Shown: positions 1 to 6,290, counted from the stretch's first letter. The stretch is DNA of 8,279 nt from Actinomycetota bacterium (GCA_013205455.1 JABMMO010000072.1:1-8279); one strand, 5' to 3'. Numbers and translations: made by a program. The notes: a model not told the origin generated them from the sequence alone.

Positions 1-105
1 ACTAGATAGAAGTGCGCCGCCTCCTACGAGACCAGCACCACCAAGAGCTGCACCTTTAAGAACTGTACGTCGCGATACGCCAGCTCCATTTTTTTCTGTT
101 GTCAT
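1..105 (-). CDS. N-terminus of a Tat-exported protein (partial, runs off left edge)
   Basis: Only the first 35 codons lie in the window. The peptide starts MTTEKNGAGV and continues with SRRTVLKG followed by a long Gly/Ala/Leu-rich stretch, which is a textbook twin-arginine signal (S-R-R-x-x-L-K) plus hydrophobic core, so the product is most likely exported folded through the Tat translocon. The enzyme or binding domain lies outside the window, so no function can be given. An in-frame ATG 7 codons upstream (124-126) would add MKRIEKR. I prefer the ATG at 103-105 because it gives the usual short n-region before the RR motif and a GAGAA lies just upstream, but the choice is not certain. The gene follows the MFS gene in the same orientation after 147 nt, so read-through from the transporter operon is possible. 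Confidence 0.8.
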   Translation of the reverse strand, partial: MTTEKNGAGVSRRTVLKGAALGGAGLVGGGALLSS

Positions 106-252
106 TCGTTTCTCTATTCTCTTCATAGGCTATGAATAACGCCTCGTTCCCGAGTTGGAACTGAGACGATGGGAATCTACGCTCACGAAGGTAGTAAAGA
201 ACCTACTGACAGGTAACAATTTGGTCACGTTTTCCAAAAAGCGCTGGAATCT
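106..252. other. Intergenic gap between MFS gene and Tat-signal gene
   Basis: This 147-nt stretch contains no supportable gene. Short dyads are present (GTTCC/GGAAC at 146-161 and TTCCA/TGGAA around 234-250) but their stems are only 5 bp and no T-run follows either on the transcribed minus strand, so I do not call a terminator. No convincing -35/-10 pair for the Tat gene was found. Confidence 0.5.
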
Positions 253-1422
253 TTACTCATACCTATTAGATACCAGCGTAGAAGCTGCCAATAACCCGGC
301 CAACCCAAGGAATACCGAACTAACCCCCATCGATCCGGCCACCAAGCCAGCCCCGACCGGCAAAATAAATTGGCCAATTCGATTACCGGTCAATCGAAGC
401 GAGATCGCCATCCCGCGCTCTTCAGGTGCGGAAGCAAGTGATACCCAAGCCATCGTTAACGGTTGGCCAATTCCTAGCGCAAATCCCGCTACTAAAATTA
501 TTGCTTCAATTATTAAAACATTCGTCGTAAGAATTAAAGATCCAATAGTTATCGTTGCTACGAAACCACTTAAAATCATGATTCGTTTAGAACCAAATCT
601 TCTACTTAACTCCCCTAAAAATAGCCGGGACAACATTGATGCACCCGATCGAATCGCCAAAATAGTACCAATCACAACGGGCGATAAATTATTCTCTTGG
701 CCAAATAACGGTAAGAAAATAACAAGCACATCTACCGTTGATGAAATTGCCGCCGAGGTAAAGAGCGCCGACTTTAAACCTGGATTTTTAATTACATCAC
801 GCGCTTTAACTTTATGATCGGAAGCCGCAACTTTATCTGCAATCGAAACTTTTAGGCTCTTAGTGAATAAAATAGGTAACACTCCAATAAAAGCCAGCAC
901 CGCTGAAACTAAAAAAGCAGTAGCAGTTGACTTAGGAAGTGAACCATTGACGCCACCAGATATTCCACCAAGGAGCGATCCAACCATCTGTCCGAGCGAT
1001 GCGCTAAAGGTGTAATAACCAAAATATTTATCATACGAACCTGGCTCGCTTCGATTAGCCATCATGGTCTGTCCACCAACCATTACAGCTAAATGACCAG
1101 TGCCTGCAATTGCAGTAAGGATTCCCAATACTAAAAATGAATTAGCGTTTGAAAGCAGGAGCCCGGTCACTAATACCGAAACGCCGCCCCAAATTAAAAA
1201 CTTCTTCTCGCCAACTTTTCCAACTAACCGCCCAAACGAGACTGCAAGGGCCACCGGTAAAATCGCATAAAGTGCGCCTAAAAATCCGATCCCAGTTCCA
1301 TCTAGACCTAGTTCAAGCCCACGATAAGTAATCATCGGGCGAATTACATAAATAGCGCCTTGCAATAGCGCAGAATTAAAGAGCGTTAATAACGCCCACC
1401 TTTGGATTGTTCCCGACCGCAT
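253..1422 (-). CDS. MFS family permease
   Basis: This 389-residue polytopic membrane protein has the length and layout of a 12-TM major facilitator superfamily transporter. The N-terminal half carries a motif-A-like loop at about residues 64-76 (GRLVGKVGEKKFL), and the second half carries the degenerate counterpart at about 269-283 (LGELSRRFGSKRIMI). A hydrophilic central loop (about 186-216) separates the two six-helix bundles. It would act in the cytoplasmic membrane as a secondary transporter or exporter; the substrate cannot be read from the sequence. It starts with ATG 5 nt after the tctA stop with no strong Shine-Dalgarno, so translation is probably coupled to tctA. Being last in a tct operon suggests a related substrate, for example efflux or exchange of the same organic acid or a product, but this is inference. 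Confidence 0.85.
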   Translation of the reverse strand: MRSGTIQRWALLTLFNSALLQGAIYVIRPMITYRGLELGLDGTGIGFLGALYAILPVALAVSFGRLVGKVGEKKFLIWGGVSVLVTGLLLSNANSFLVLGILTAIAGTGHLAVMVGGQTMMANRSEPGSYDKYFGYYTFSASLGQMVGSLLGGISGGVNGSLPKSTATAFLVSAVLAFIGVLPILFTKSLKVSIADKVAASDHKVKARDVIKNPGLKSALFTSAAISSTVDVLVIFLPLFGQENNLSPVVIGTILAIRSGASMLSRLFLGELSRRFGSKRIMILSGFVATITIGSLILTTNVLIIEAIILVAGFALGIGQPLTMAWVSLASAPEERGMAISLRLTGNRIGQFILPVGAGLVAGSMGVSSVFLGLAGLLAASTLVSNRYE

Positions 1423-1427
1423 GCTTA

Positions 1428-2930
1428 CTACTTTACAGTTTTAGCGCGGGATCTCTTCACTAACCTGATCGCGGTAGGTGCCATCAATACCAATATCAAC
1501 GAGATGTATAAAATCTTCGAAAGTGGCGTTGCAATTAAAGTTCCATAATCGCCAGCGCTGATTTGCAGCGCTCTCCGAAATTGCAACTCTAGGTTCGGTC
1601 CAAGAATTAAACCAAGAATTAATGGCGTAATCGGCATGCCAAACCTGCGGAATAAGAAACCAACAATGCCGATAGCAATCGCCACCTGTAAGTCAAAGGT
1701 AGACCCATTGAGCGCATATGCACCTAATAGCGCAAAACAAGAAATTCCAGCAAATAGATACGGTCTCGGAATTTTTAATAATTGCACCCAAACTCGAACT
1801 AGCGGCAAATTCATTACTAACAGCAAGGTATTCCCAATAAATAAGCTAGCGATCAAAGTCCAAATCAAATCTGGATTAGTTGCAAATAACATCGGTCCGG
1901 CTTCAATTTGATAAGTCTGGAACGCCACTAAAATTACCGCTGCGGTTGCTGAAGTTGGTAAACCTAAAGCTAAGAGTGGAACTAACGCTCCCGCCGCATT
2001 CGCATTATTTGCCGCTTCCGGTCCAGCCACACCTTCAATAGCGCCTTTACCAAATTCTTCTGGGTGCTTAGATAATTTTTTCTCAACCGAATAGCTTAAA
2101 AATGTTGGTACTTCCGAACCACCCGCCGGAATAATTCCTAATGGAAAACCAATTGCAGTTCCACGGAGCCAAGGTTTCCAAGAACGGCGCGCATCTTCGC
2201 GTGACATCAGCGCTTTGCCCTTCATGGAAATTACCGTCCAACCAGAATCTTTAAATCGGCTTGCGATATATAGAGCTTCACCCAACGCAAAGATAGAAAC
2301 AATCACAATCACCGTTTCAATTCCTTCGCTCGCGCTCACATTTCCAAATGCCAATCGTGTTAACCCGGACTGCAAATCAGCGCCAACAAGCCCAAGCACT
2401 AACCCAATTGCCAACGAGATAAAGCCACGAATTTGTGAAGATCCAAGGAGTGATCCAACGGTAGTAAATGCCACCAACATCAGCGCCACATAATCAGCCG
2501 ATCCGACTTTGATCGCTAAATCCGCTATCTCTGGCGCTGCAAAAGCCAAAATTAAAGTCGCGATCGAACCCGCAATAAACGAACCAATCGCCGCAGTAGC
2601 TAGCGCAGCACCAGCGCGGCCGCGCCGTGCCATCTGGTTTCCCTCGAGCGCGGTCATTACCGATCCACTCTCGCCCGGAGTGTTTAATAAAATTGAAGTG
2701 GTTGATCCGCCATACATCGCGCCGTAATAAATCGCTGCGAACATAATTAACGCTGATGATGGCGCTACCGTATAAGTAATCGGTAGCAATAACGCAATCG
2801 CTAACGCGGGTCCAATTCCAGGTAATACGCCAACTAACGTTCCTAAGAATGTGCCTAACAAGCCAAAACCTAAATTGGTAAATGATAGCGCGCTAACAAA
2901 CCCATCCAATAGTGAGGAAACGTTATTCAC
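1428..2930 (-). CDS. tctA: Tripartite tricarboxylate transporter large membrane subunit TctA
   Basis: At 500 residues this matches the usual TctA length. The first repeat contains the family hallmarks GVLPGIGPALA (about 34-44), IYYGAMYGGSTTSILLNTPG (67-86) and ALEGNQMARRGRAGAAL (94-110). The second, inverted repeat contains GIIPAGGSEVPTF (265-277) and GPEAANNANAAGALVPLL (303-320) followed by ALGLPTSATA. TctA forms the ion-coupled permease channel of the TTT family in the cytoplasmic membrane and takes its ligand from TctC. Translation starts at GTG; its GTGA overlaps the tctB stop by 4 nt, and AAGGGG in the tctB 3' end provides a ribosome binding site. Substrates known for the family include citrate, other di/tricarboxylates, terephthalate and sugar acids; none can be selected here. 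Confidence 0.95.
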   Translation of the reverse strand: MNNVSSLLDGFVSALSFTNLGFGLLGTFLGTLVGVLPGIGPALAIALLLPITYTVAPSSALIMFAAIYYGAMYGGSTTSILLNTPGESGSVMTALEGNQMARRGRAGAALATAAIGSFIAGSIATLILAFAAPEIADLAIKVGSADYVALMLVAFTTVGSLLGSSQIRGFISLAIGLVLGLVGADLQSGLTRLAFGNVSASEGIETVIVIVSIFALGEALYIASRFKDSGWTVISMKGKALMSREDARRSWKPWLRGTAIGFPLGIIPAGGSEVPTFLSYSVEKKLSKHPEEFGKGAIEGVAGPEAANNANAAGALVPLLALGLPTSATAAVILVAFQTYQIEAGPMLFATNPDLIWTLIASLFIGNTLLLVMNLPLVRVWVQLLKIPRPYLFAGISCFALLGAYALNGSTFDLQVAIAIGIVGFLFRRFGMPITPLILGLILGPNLELQFRRALQISAGDYGTLIATPLSKILYISLILVLMAPTAIRLVKRSRAKTVK

Positions 2931-3421
2931 AAAATCCCCTTTAAGATGCCTGCCGGTAAATCTACATGCAAATACCTAGTAAAAGAAAAATAAGTCACGA
3001 CTGCGAATATCAATCCAATTAACAAAGTTTTAACAAATTTTCGGTTTCCAAATGAAAAAGCAATTCCAACAAAAACCACAGTGCTCGCTACTACAAAGCC
3101 ACCGCGGGTAATTAAAACTATATAAGAGAGAAAAGATAATAAGATAAAAGCAAAACTCTTGTAATCTGACTTCTCAATTTTATCGCCAGCCCTTAGACCC
3201 TCTGGCACCGCGGTACCACCACGGATAATTTGGATAGCGAGAATTGCGCAAAGTGCTATCAAAAACCAACCGATTATGTATGGAAATAACTTTGGGCTTA
3301 TCGTCATATTTAAAGCTGGTAATTCGGTTCGGGAGGTATCCCAAATAACTATAAGACCAAGCAGAAGGAGTGAACCCACAAATGCGAGTTCACTCCTTGC
3401 GCCTTCTTTCAATTTGAGCAA
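2927..3421 (-). CDS. tctB: Tripartite tricarboxylate transporter small membrane subunit TctB
   Basis: This 164-residue hydrophobic protein sits between tctC and tctA, where TctB belongs, and has the TctB pattern: an N-terminal hydrophobic helix (about 13-27), a short loop with P-x-L-F-P (PKLFP, 43-47) leading into the second helix (46-66), a hydrophilic loop (68-88), then further helices (about 89-104, 107-124, 128-148). The C-terminus is FTRYLHVDLPAGIL, also family-like. TctB is the poorly conserved partner that assembles with TctA. An in-frame TGA at 3428-3430 limits the 5' end, leaving TTG at 3421 (or TTG three codons later) as the start. The next in-frame candidate is a GTG at codon 15, which would cut into the first helix. 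No good Shine-Dalgarno precedes the TTG, 26 nt after the tctC stop. A strong inverted repeat lies within codons 8-19. Confidence 0.88.
   Translation of the reverse strand: MLKLKEGARSELAFVGSLLLLGLIVIWDTSRTELPALNMTISPKLFPYIIGWFLIALCAILAIQIIRGGTAVPEGLRAGDKIEKSDYKSFAFILLSFLSYIVLITRGGFVVASTVVFVGIAFSFGNRKFVKTLLIGLIFAVVTYFSFTRYLHVDLPAGILKGIL
3365..3398 (-). promoter_or_regulatory. 11-bp perfect inverted repeat in the 5' end of tctB
   Basis: Arms AAGGAGTGAAC (3365-3375) and GTTCACTCCTT (3388-3398) are perfect reverse complements separated by 12 nt. On the tctB mRNA this is a stable hairpin whose 5' arm begins with AAGGAG. It sits just after the tctC coding region, so it could protect the tctC 3' end, attenuate transcription into tctBA or control tctB translation. 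It is followed by no T-run, so it is not an obvious intrinsic terminator. Confidence 0.6.
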
Positions 3422-3447
3422 GCTAGATCAATCTCGAATTTCAGCTC

Positions 3448-4566
3448 TTAGTAGAGTTTGAAATCCTTGAGGATCTTCAAAATTGCAGCTACTTCTGGTT
3501 TTAGCCAAGTCGTAAATGCAGTTCCAACTCGATATTCATCAATCCATGACTTCGTGGTTAACATCGCTTTCCATGAAGCGGATCCATGGGCAGTATCGAT
3601 AACTTTGAGCATGTTTAGGTACTCAGCAGCTGGTAGATCTGCTGGTGCCAACATTCCGCGCCAGTTACCGAAAGTTAGGTTGATGTTCTGTTGAATCAAA
3701 GTCTTGCCTTTAACCACAGTAAGCGGCTTTGGTGATGTGACTGCTAGTAAACGCATAGTTCCGGCAGCAACATACTTTGACCATTCAGAAGTTCCAGCAA
3801 CGCCAGCAACTACACGTCCTGCTAGTAGATCTGGAGTAAGAGTTGCGCCACCTGAGTAGGCAACATAGTTCAAATCTGTTGCAGCGACACCAATAGTTGC
3901 AGCGATAGTTGCGATTGTTACGTGGTCAACGCCACCTAAGTTACCGCCACCAATTGCTGTCTTTGGATTTGCTTTGATTACTGCAAGTAAATCATTGATT
4001 GTCTTCAACTTTGAGGAAGTAGGCACTGCAATAACTTCAGCTTCGCGCAAGAACGCTGCAACTGGCTTTGCATTTGTCATATCTAAAGTTGATTTATTTA
4101 GTGCAAGACCACCAGGCATAGCAAAACCGGTGATGAGCAACATATCTTTACGATTCTTTTCACCTTGGAAGTATCCAACGCCAAGCGGCGCGTTGGTGAA
4201 GTACTTGACGGTGTATGAACCAAGCAAACCTTCTGCTTTAAGCGCATCGCCAACAGCGATCGCAGTAGTTCCGTATCCGCCACCAATATTTGATGATGAT
4301 ACGAATTCGATTGAAGTTAGTGGCTTAAGATCTTTATATCCCCAAACCTTAGTATCTTTTGCAGTTCCCAATGTTGCAGTCATGCAAGTTAGATCTGAAC
4401 CTTCAACACCACGGCCAGCAGAAACTAAACCAGCAGCAGCGCATTGCAATCCTGCGGCTGCCTTTCCCTTTGGAACTGCAGCACCATGTGCCGCAACAGT
4501 TCCACTTGCGATAAGCGCAACGCTGGCAAGCACTACGCCAAAATGCAATCCAATCTTTTTATTCAT
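3448..4566 (-). CDS. tctC: Tripartite tricarboxylate transporter substrate-binding protein TctC (Bug family)
   Basis: This 372-residue secreted binding protein has a Sec signal peptide (MNKKIGLHFG then a hydrophobic core, AHGAA around 26-30). From about residue 80 onward it resembles TctC/Bug solute receptors: IGGGNLGGVDH (205-215) matches the G-x-G-S-x-x-H-like region, and VAYSGGATLTPDLLAGRVVAGVAG (235-258) matches the segment that precedes the ligand pocket closure, followed by AAGTMRLLAV (267-276). It would capture a carboxylate outside the membrane and deliver it to TctAB. It is about 45 residues longer than usual: residues 31-78 form an extra segment with Cys42, Cys61 and Trp75 that is not part of the Bug fold. 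Start choice is firm, with GGGGAG 8 nt before ATG. It is first in the operon, as expected for the most abundant subunit. Confidence 0.92.
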   Translation of the reverse strand: MNKKIGLHFGVVLASVALIASGTVAAHGAAVPKGKAAAGLQCAAAGLVSAGRGVEGSDLTCMTATLGTAKDTKVWGYKDLKPLTSIEFVSSSNIGGGYGTTAIAVGDALKAEGLLGSYTVKYFTNAPLGVGYFQGEKNRKDMLLITGFAMPGGLALNKSTLDMTNAKPVAAFLREAEVIAVPTSSKLKTINDLLAVIKANPKTAIGGGNLGGVDHVTIATIAATIGVAATDLNYVAYSGGATLTPDLLAGRVVAGVAGTSEWSKYVAAGTMRLLAVTSPKPLTVVKGKTLIQQNINLTFGNWRGMLAPADLPAAEYLNMLKVIDTAHGSASWKAMLTTKSWIDEYRVGTAFTTWLKPEVAAILKILKDFKLY

Positions 4567-4574
4567 ATCTATTA

Positions 4575-4580
4575 CTCCCC
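4575..4580 (-). promoter_or_regulatory. Ribosome binding site of tctC
   Basis: GGGGAG on the minus strand lies 8 nt upstream of the tctC ATG. It is the strongest Shine-Dalgarno in the transporter operon, in contrast to the weak start of tctB, and fits high expression of the binding protein. Confidence 0.75.
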
Positions 4581-4587
4581 ATTAAAT

Positions 4588-4607
4588 GTCTCTCCGAGGG
4601 AAGAGAC
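4588..4607 (-). promoter_or_regulatory. Hairpin in the tctC 5' leader
   Basis: GTCTCT and AGAGAC form a 6-bp stem that extends by two further G-C pairs with one bulged A and a 3-nt loop. It lies 7 nt upstream of the tctC ribosome binding site. It may be a leader stabiliser or an operator; the sequence alone does not decide. Confidence 0.45.
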
Positions 4608-4648
4608 TGGGTGGAAATCTACCCTGTAACCAAGATTTTTACGGGTAC

Positions 4649-4663
4649 GGCTGACATCCAGCC
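4649..4663 (-). repeat. Inverted repeat upstream of tctC
   Basis: GGCTG (4649-4653) and CAGCC (4659-4663) are perfect complements around a 5-nt loop, and TTTAC/GTAAA elements flank it on the minus strand, so a nested dyad can be drawn. A regulator binding site or leader structure is possible, but the stems are short. Confidence 0.35.
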
Positions 4664-4694
4664 CACATGTAAATACGCTCAAAATGGCACGCCG

Positions 4695-4755
4695 CCCTAG
4701 CCGCCATTGGAATTAGCTCTTTATTTATCTATGTAATTGCCTAATTTGGCTAGGG
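4695..4755. repeat. 8-bp inverted repeat flanking an AT-rich spacer in the divergent intergenic region
   Basis: CCCTAGCC (4695-4702) and GGCTAGGG (4748-4755) are perfect reverse complements separated by a 45-nt AT-rich spacer. A partial further copy, TAGCCCTA, occurs at 4771-4778. They lie between the divergent tctC and the gene at 4789, a typical place for a transcription factor that binds two half-sites and loops the DNA. No regulator gene is adjacent, so this remains a sequence-only observation. Confidence 0.4.
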
Positions 4756-4776
4756 ATTACCTTTCGACCGTAGCCC

Positions 4777-4782
4777 TACCAT
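4777..4782 (+). promoter_or_regulatory. -10 element (TACCAT) of a probably leaderless gene
   Basis: TACCAT fits the actinobacterial TAnnnT -10 element and ends exactly 6 nt before the ATG at 4789. That places the expected transcription start on or next to the A of the start codon. No Shine-Dalgarno is present upstream, which agrees with a leaderless mRNA. No good -35 was found. Confidence 0.5.
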
Positions 4783-4788
4783 TACACA

Positions 4789-5178
4789 ATGCGCTCGAAA
4801 AGAATTGTCTTACTGGTTGCGGCGGCTATTAATGCTTTCTTTATCTACTCCTACTTTTCTACCTTAGTCGTTAATGGCAATAGAAGTGCTAATGGCTTTA
4901 GCGCACTTTTTCTAATTGTTTTTCTGGGAATATTTAATGCAATTGTATTCATAATCTATTACCGGCATAGATTCTCGATGGTCCGAGCAGGACTACTTGT
5001 TGCCGCATTCCCAATCATTTGTGCTTTTCTCTTCTCCCTTTTCCAGGGTGGTTCAATGTTTGATGAAGGCGCTGGCGGTGGCGGTTACCTCTGGTTATTG
5101 ATTATCACCGTGCCGATAGGGGCGCTAATGGTTTTTCTTGGCCTACTTATTAAGTTATTCAAGGGTCGTAAGTCTTAA
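4789..5178 (+). CDS. Four-TM membrane protein of unknown function
   Basis: I do not recognise this 129-residue protein. It has a basic N-terminus (MRSKR) and four predicted membrane helices at about residues 6-25, 38-59, 66-87 and 99-123, ending in a basic tail (KLFKGRKS). By the positive-inside rule both ends would be cytoplasmic. A Gly-rich external loop (DEGAGGGGY, about 92-100) precedes the last helix. No catalytic or binding motif stands out. It is the first of two small plus-strand genes, each with its own -10 element, and is divergent from tctC. The hydrophobic profile and position make it a credible gene despite the lack of a named family. Confidence 0.75.
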   Translation: MRSKRIVLLVAAAINAFFIYSYFSTLVVNGNRSANGFSALFLIVFLGIFNAIVFIIYYRHRFSMVRAGLLVAAFPIICAFLFSLFQGGSMFDEGAGGGGYLWLLIITVPIGALMVFLGLLIKLFKGRKS

Positions 5179-5203
5179 TCACAGGTAATCCTGACCAACC
5201 TTC

Positions 5204-5209
5204 TACACT
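5204..5209 (+). promoter_or_regulatory. -10 element (TACACT) of a probably leaderless gene
   Basis: TACACT matches TAnnnT and ends exactly 6 nt before the ATG at 5216, the same spacing as at the preceding gene. There is no Shine-Dalgarno, so transcription probably starts at the initiation codon. It would let the DinB-like gene be expressed independently of its upstream neighbour, whose stop is 37 nt away. Confidence 0.5.
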
Positions 5210-5215
5210 CAATCC

Positions 5216-5683
5216 ATGGAGATCATTGATTATGCACGTGATTATGAAGCTGCGACAAGTTACTTCACGGAATTAGTTTCACATTTAAAGCCGACAGACC
5301 TTGATAAGTCAGCTCCTGGTGATTGGACGCCGCGGCAAGTTATTCATCATCTTGCAGATAGCGAAGCACAGTCGTATTTGCGGATACGCCGATTAATGGC
5401 AGAACCATCAGGATCAATTATTCAAGGCTGGGACGAAGGGATGTGGGCAGAAAACGCAGTGCTTGGTTATTCGACACTTCCAGTTGAGAATTCGATAGCA
5501 GTATTTAAATCTGTGCGCGCAGCATCTTTGGACATTCTAAAGCGATTAAGTCTTGATGACCTAGAGAGATCCGGCGTGCATACCGAGAAAGGTAATTACA
5601 CGGTCGCTAATTGGATCAAGGCCCATACCAACCATCCGCGAGATCATGCAGGGCAAATCGAGAAAGCTGTTGCTGGGGCGTAG
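5216..5683 (+). CDS. DinB/YfiT-like metal-binding four-helix protein
   Basis: This 155-residue protein fits the DinB superfamily: an N-terminal helix, then the signature W-T-P-R-Q-V-I-H-H-L-A-D-S-E (37-50), a middle helix (about 92-110), and a C-terminal HTNHPRDHAGQI (137-148). The expected metal triad is a His of the HHLAD motif (His45, possibly His44) with His140 and His144 in the C-terminal H-x-x-x-H. Members bind Zn or Ni and include bacillithiol- or mycothiol-dependent transferases, but many have no known reaction, so the substrate is left open. The protein should be cytoplasmic. The start at 5216 is supported by the TAnnnT hexamer 6 nt upstream. The gene converges with the exported-protein gene to its right, with a 13-nt gap between the stops. 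Confidence 0.85.
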   Translation: MEIIDYARDYEAATSYFTELVSHLKPTDLDKSAPGDWTPRQVIHHLADSEAQSYLRIRRLMAEPSGSIIQGWDEGMWAENAVLGYSTLPVENSIAVFKSVRAASLDILKRLSLDDLERSGVHTEKGNYTVANWIKAHTNHPRDHAGQIEKAVAGA

Positions 5684-5696
5684 ATTTTTACCCAGA

Positions 5697-6159
5697 TTAA
5701 AGGCTTCTTCCAAAGATAATTGTTTCTTTGCCGGTACTTAAATCTCGAATTACGATCTTTACAACGTAAGTGGCTGTTGGAGATAGCGAACCGATAGTTA
5801 AAGTTTCGCCAATTCCATAAAGACTGATTGCCGTTGTAGAGCCACCGGGCCCGAAAACTTGAAGCGATAAGTTGGTTTTTGAAGTGTCATAATCCGGAAT
5901 TACTGGAGTTTTAATCTCTACAACCCGATGACCCGAGCCATCAATGATGGCTGAAAAAACATATGGGGCGGCGATAGTTGCGCGATCTTTAGCTTCATCT
6001 CTTGCTGAAGGCGGGGCCACTAATAAATAATTGATTTGCAAAGTGGCGCATTTCCATCGCGGAATAAGCATCATCTATAAACCAAACGGCTTGAGCAGAA
6101 GAAGGAGCAAGGAAAGAAGTGGCTAATGAGATTGCAATGATTTTACGAGAAGCTCTCAT
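5697..6159 (-). pseudogene. Frameshifted gene for a small exported beta-rich protein
   Basis: The gene begins at ATG 6157-6159, 6 nt after AAAGGAG, and encodes a signal peptide MRASRKIIAISLATSFLAPS-SAQA with a likely cut after AQA (residue 24). This frame continues through DDAYSAMEMRHFANQLFISGP and ends at TGA 5995-5997 after 54 residues. A second frame (5697-6074) carries the rest, from PSARDEAKD to IIFGRSL, with a fibronectin-III-like ending (L-S-P-T-A-T-Y, then D-L-S-T-G-K-E). Dropping one base at the CCCC run (6013-6016 on the plus strand) joins both into about 153 residues with a smooth sequence SGPPSARDE. The cause may be a real mutation, an assembly error in the homopolymer, or a +1 ribosomal frameshift at CCC. 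I do not recognise the family; an exported, cell-surface product is inferred. Confidence 0.72.
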
Positions 6160-6165
6160 GCAGTT

Positions 6166-6202
6166 CTCCTTTCTTTGGCAATTACATCAATTATGTATTG
6201 TA
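6166..6202 (-). promoter_or_regulatory. -10 element and ribosome binding site of the frameshifted exported gene
   Basis: On the minus strand TACAAT (6197-6202) is a near-consensus -10 element, and AAAGGAG (6166-6172) is a strong Shine-Dalgarno 6 nt before the ATG at 6159. A -35 match is weak. These signals decide the start of the gene at 6159 rather than at the ATG pair at 6069-6074 of the downstream frame, which has no ribosome binding site. Confidence 0.6.
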
Positions 6203-6266
6203 CTCATTGTGAATTAAAGTTAATGGAGTCAGTTACCGAGCAGAACGGATCGCGCGTAAGACTTTA

Positions 6267-6290
6267 CTTCCGTTAACTCTTAACTGGAAG
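6267..6290 (-). terminator. Hairpin terminator of the NfeD-SPFH operon
   Basis: CTTCC-GTTAA pairs with TTAAC-GGAAG around a 3-nt loop, giving a 10-bp stem with one bulged base. It begins 2 nt after the SPFH stop codon on the minus strand. The following bases (TAAAGTCTT) are not a true T-run, so this is the tail-less hairpin type often proposed for actinobacteria. Confidence 0.6.

Noticed and set aside
146..161. GTTCC/GGAAC dyad in the gap between the MFS and Tat genes
   Set aside because: A 5-bp stem without supporting promoter or T-run is too short to call an operator or terminator.
155..817. Long plus-strand open frame of 220 codons
   Set aside because: It lies antisense to the C-terminal half of the well-supported MFS gene, starts in the intergenic gap without a ribosome binding site and has no recognisable domain.
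3974..4585. Plus-strand open frame of 203 codons
   Set aside because: It is fully antisense to tctC, is Pro/Ala/Thr-rich without domains and is explained by the codon pattern of tctC.
4567..4788. Known riboswitch class upstream of tctC
   Set aside because: Hairpins are present but I could match none of the conserved cores of common riboswitch classes.
5673..5695. CTGGG/CCCAG dyad around the DinB-like gene stop as a terminator
   Set aside because: The stem is only 5 bp with a 13-nt loop that contains the stop codon, and there is no T-run after it.
5697..6074. Stand-alone 125-codon gene starting at the double ATG at 6069-6074
   Set aside because: No ribosome binding site precedes it and its first 20 residues look like an out-of-frame reading; promoter, ribosome binding site and signal peptide at 6159 show that it is the 3' part of a larger frameshifted gene.
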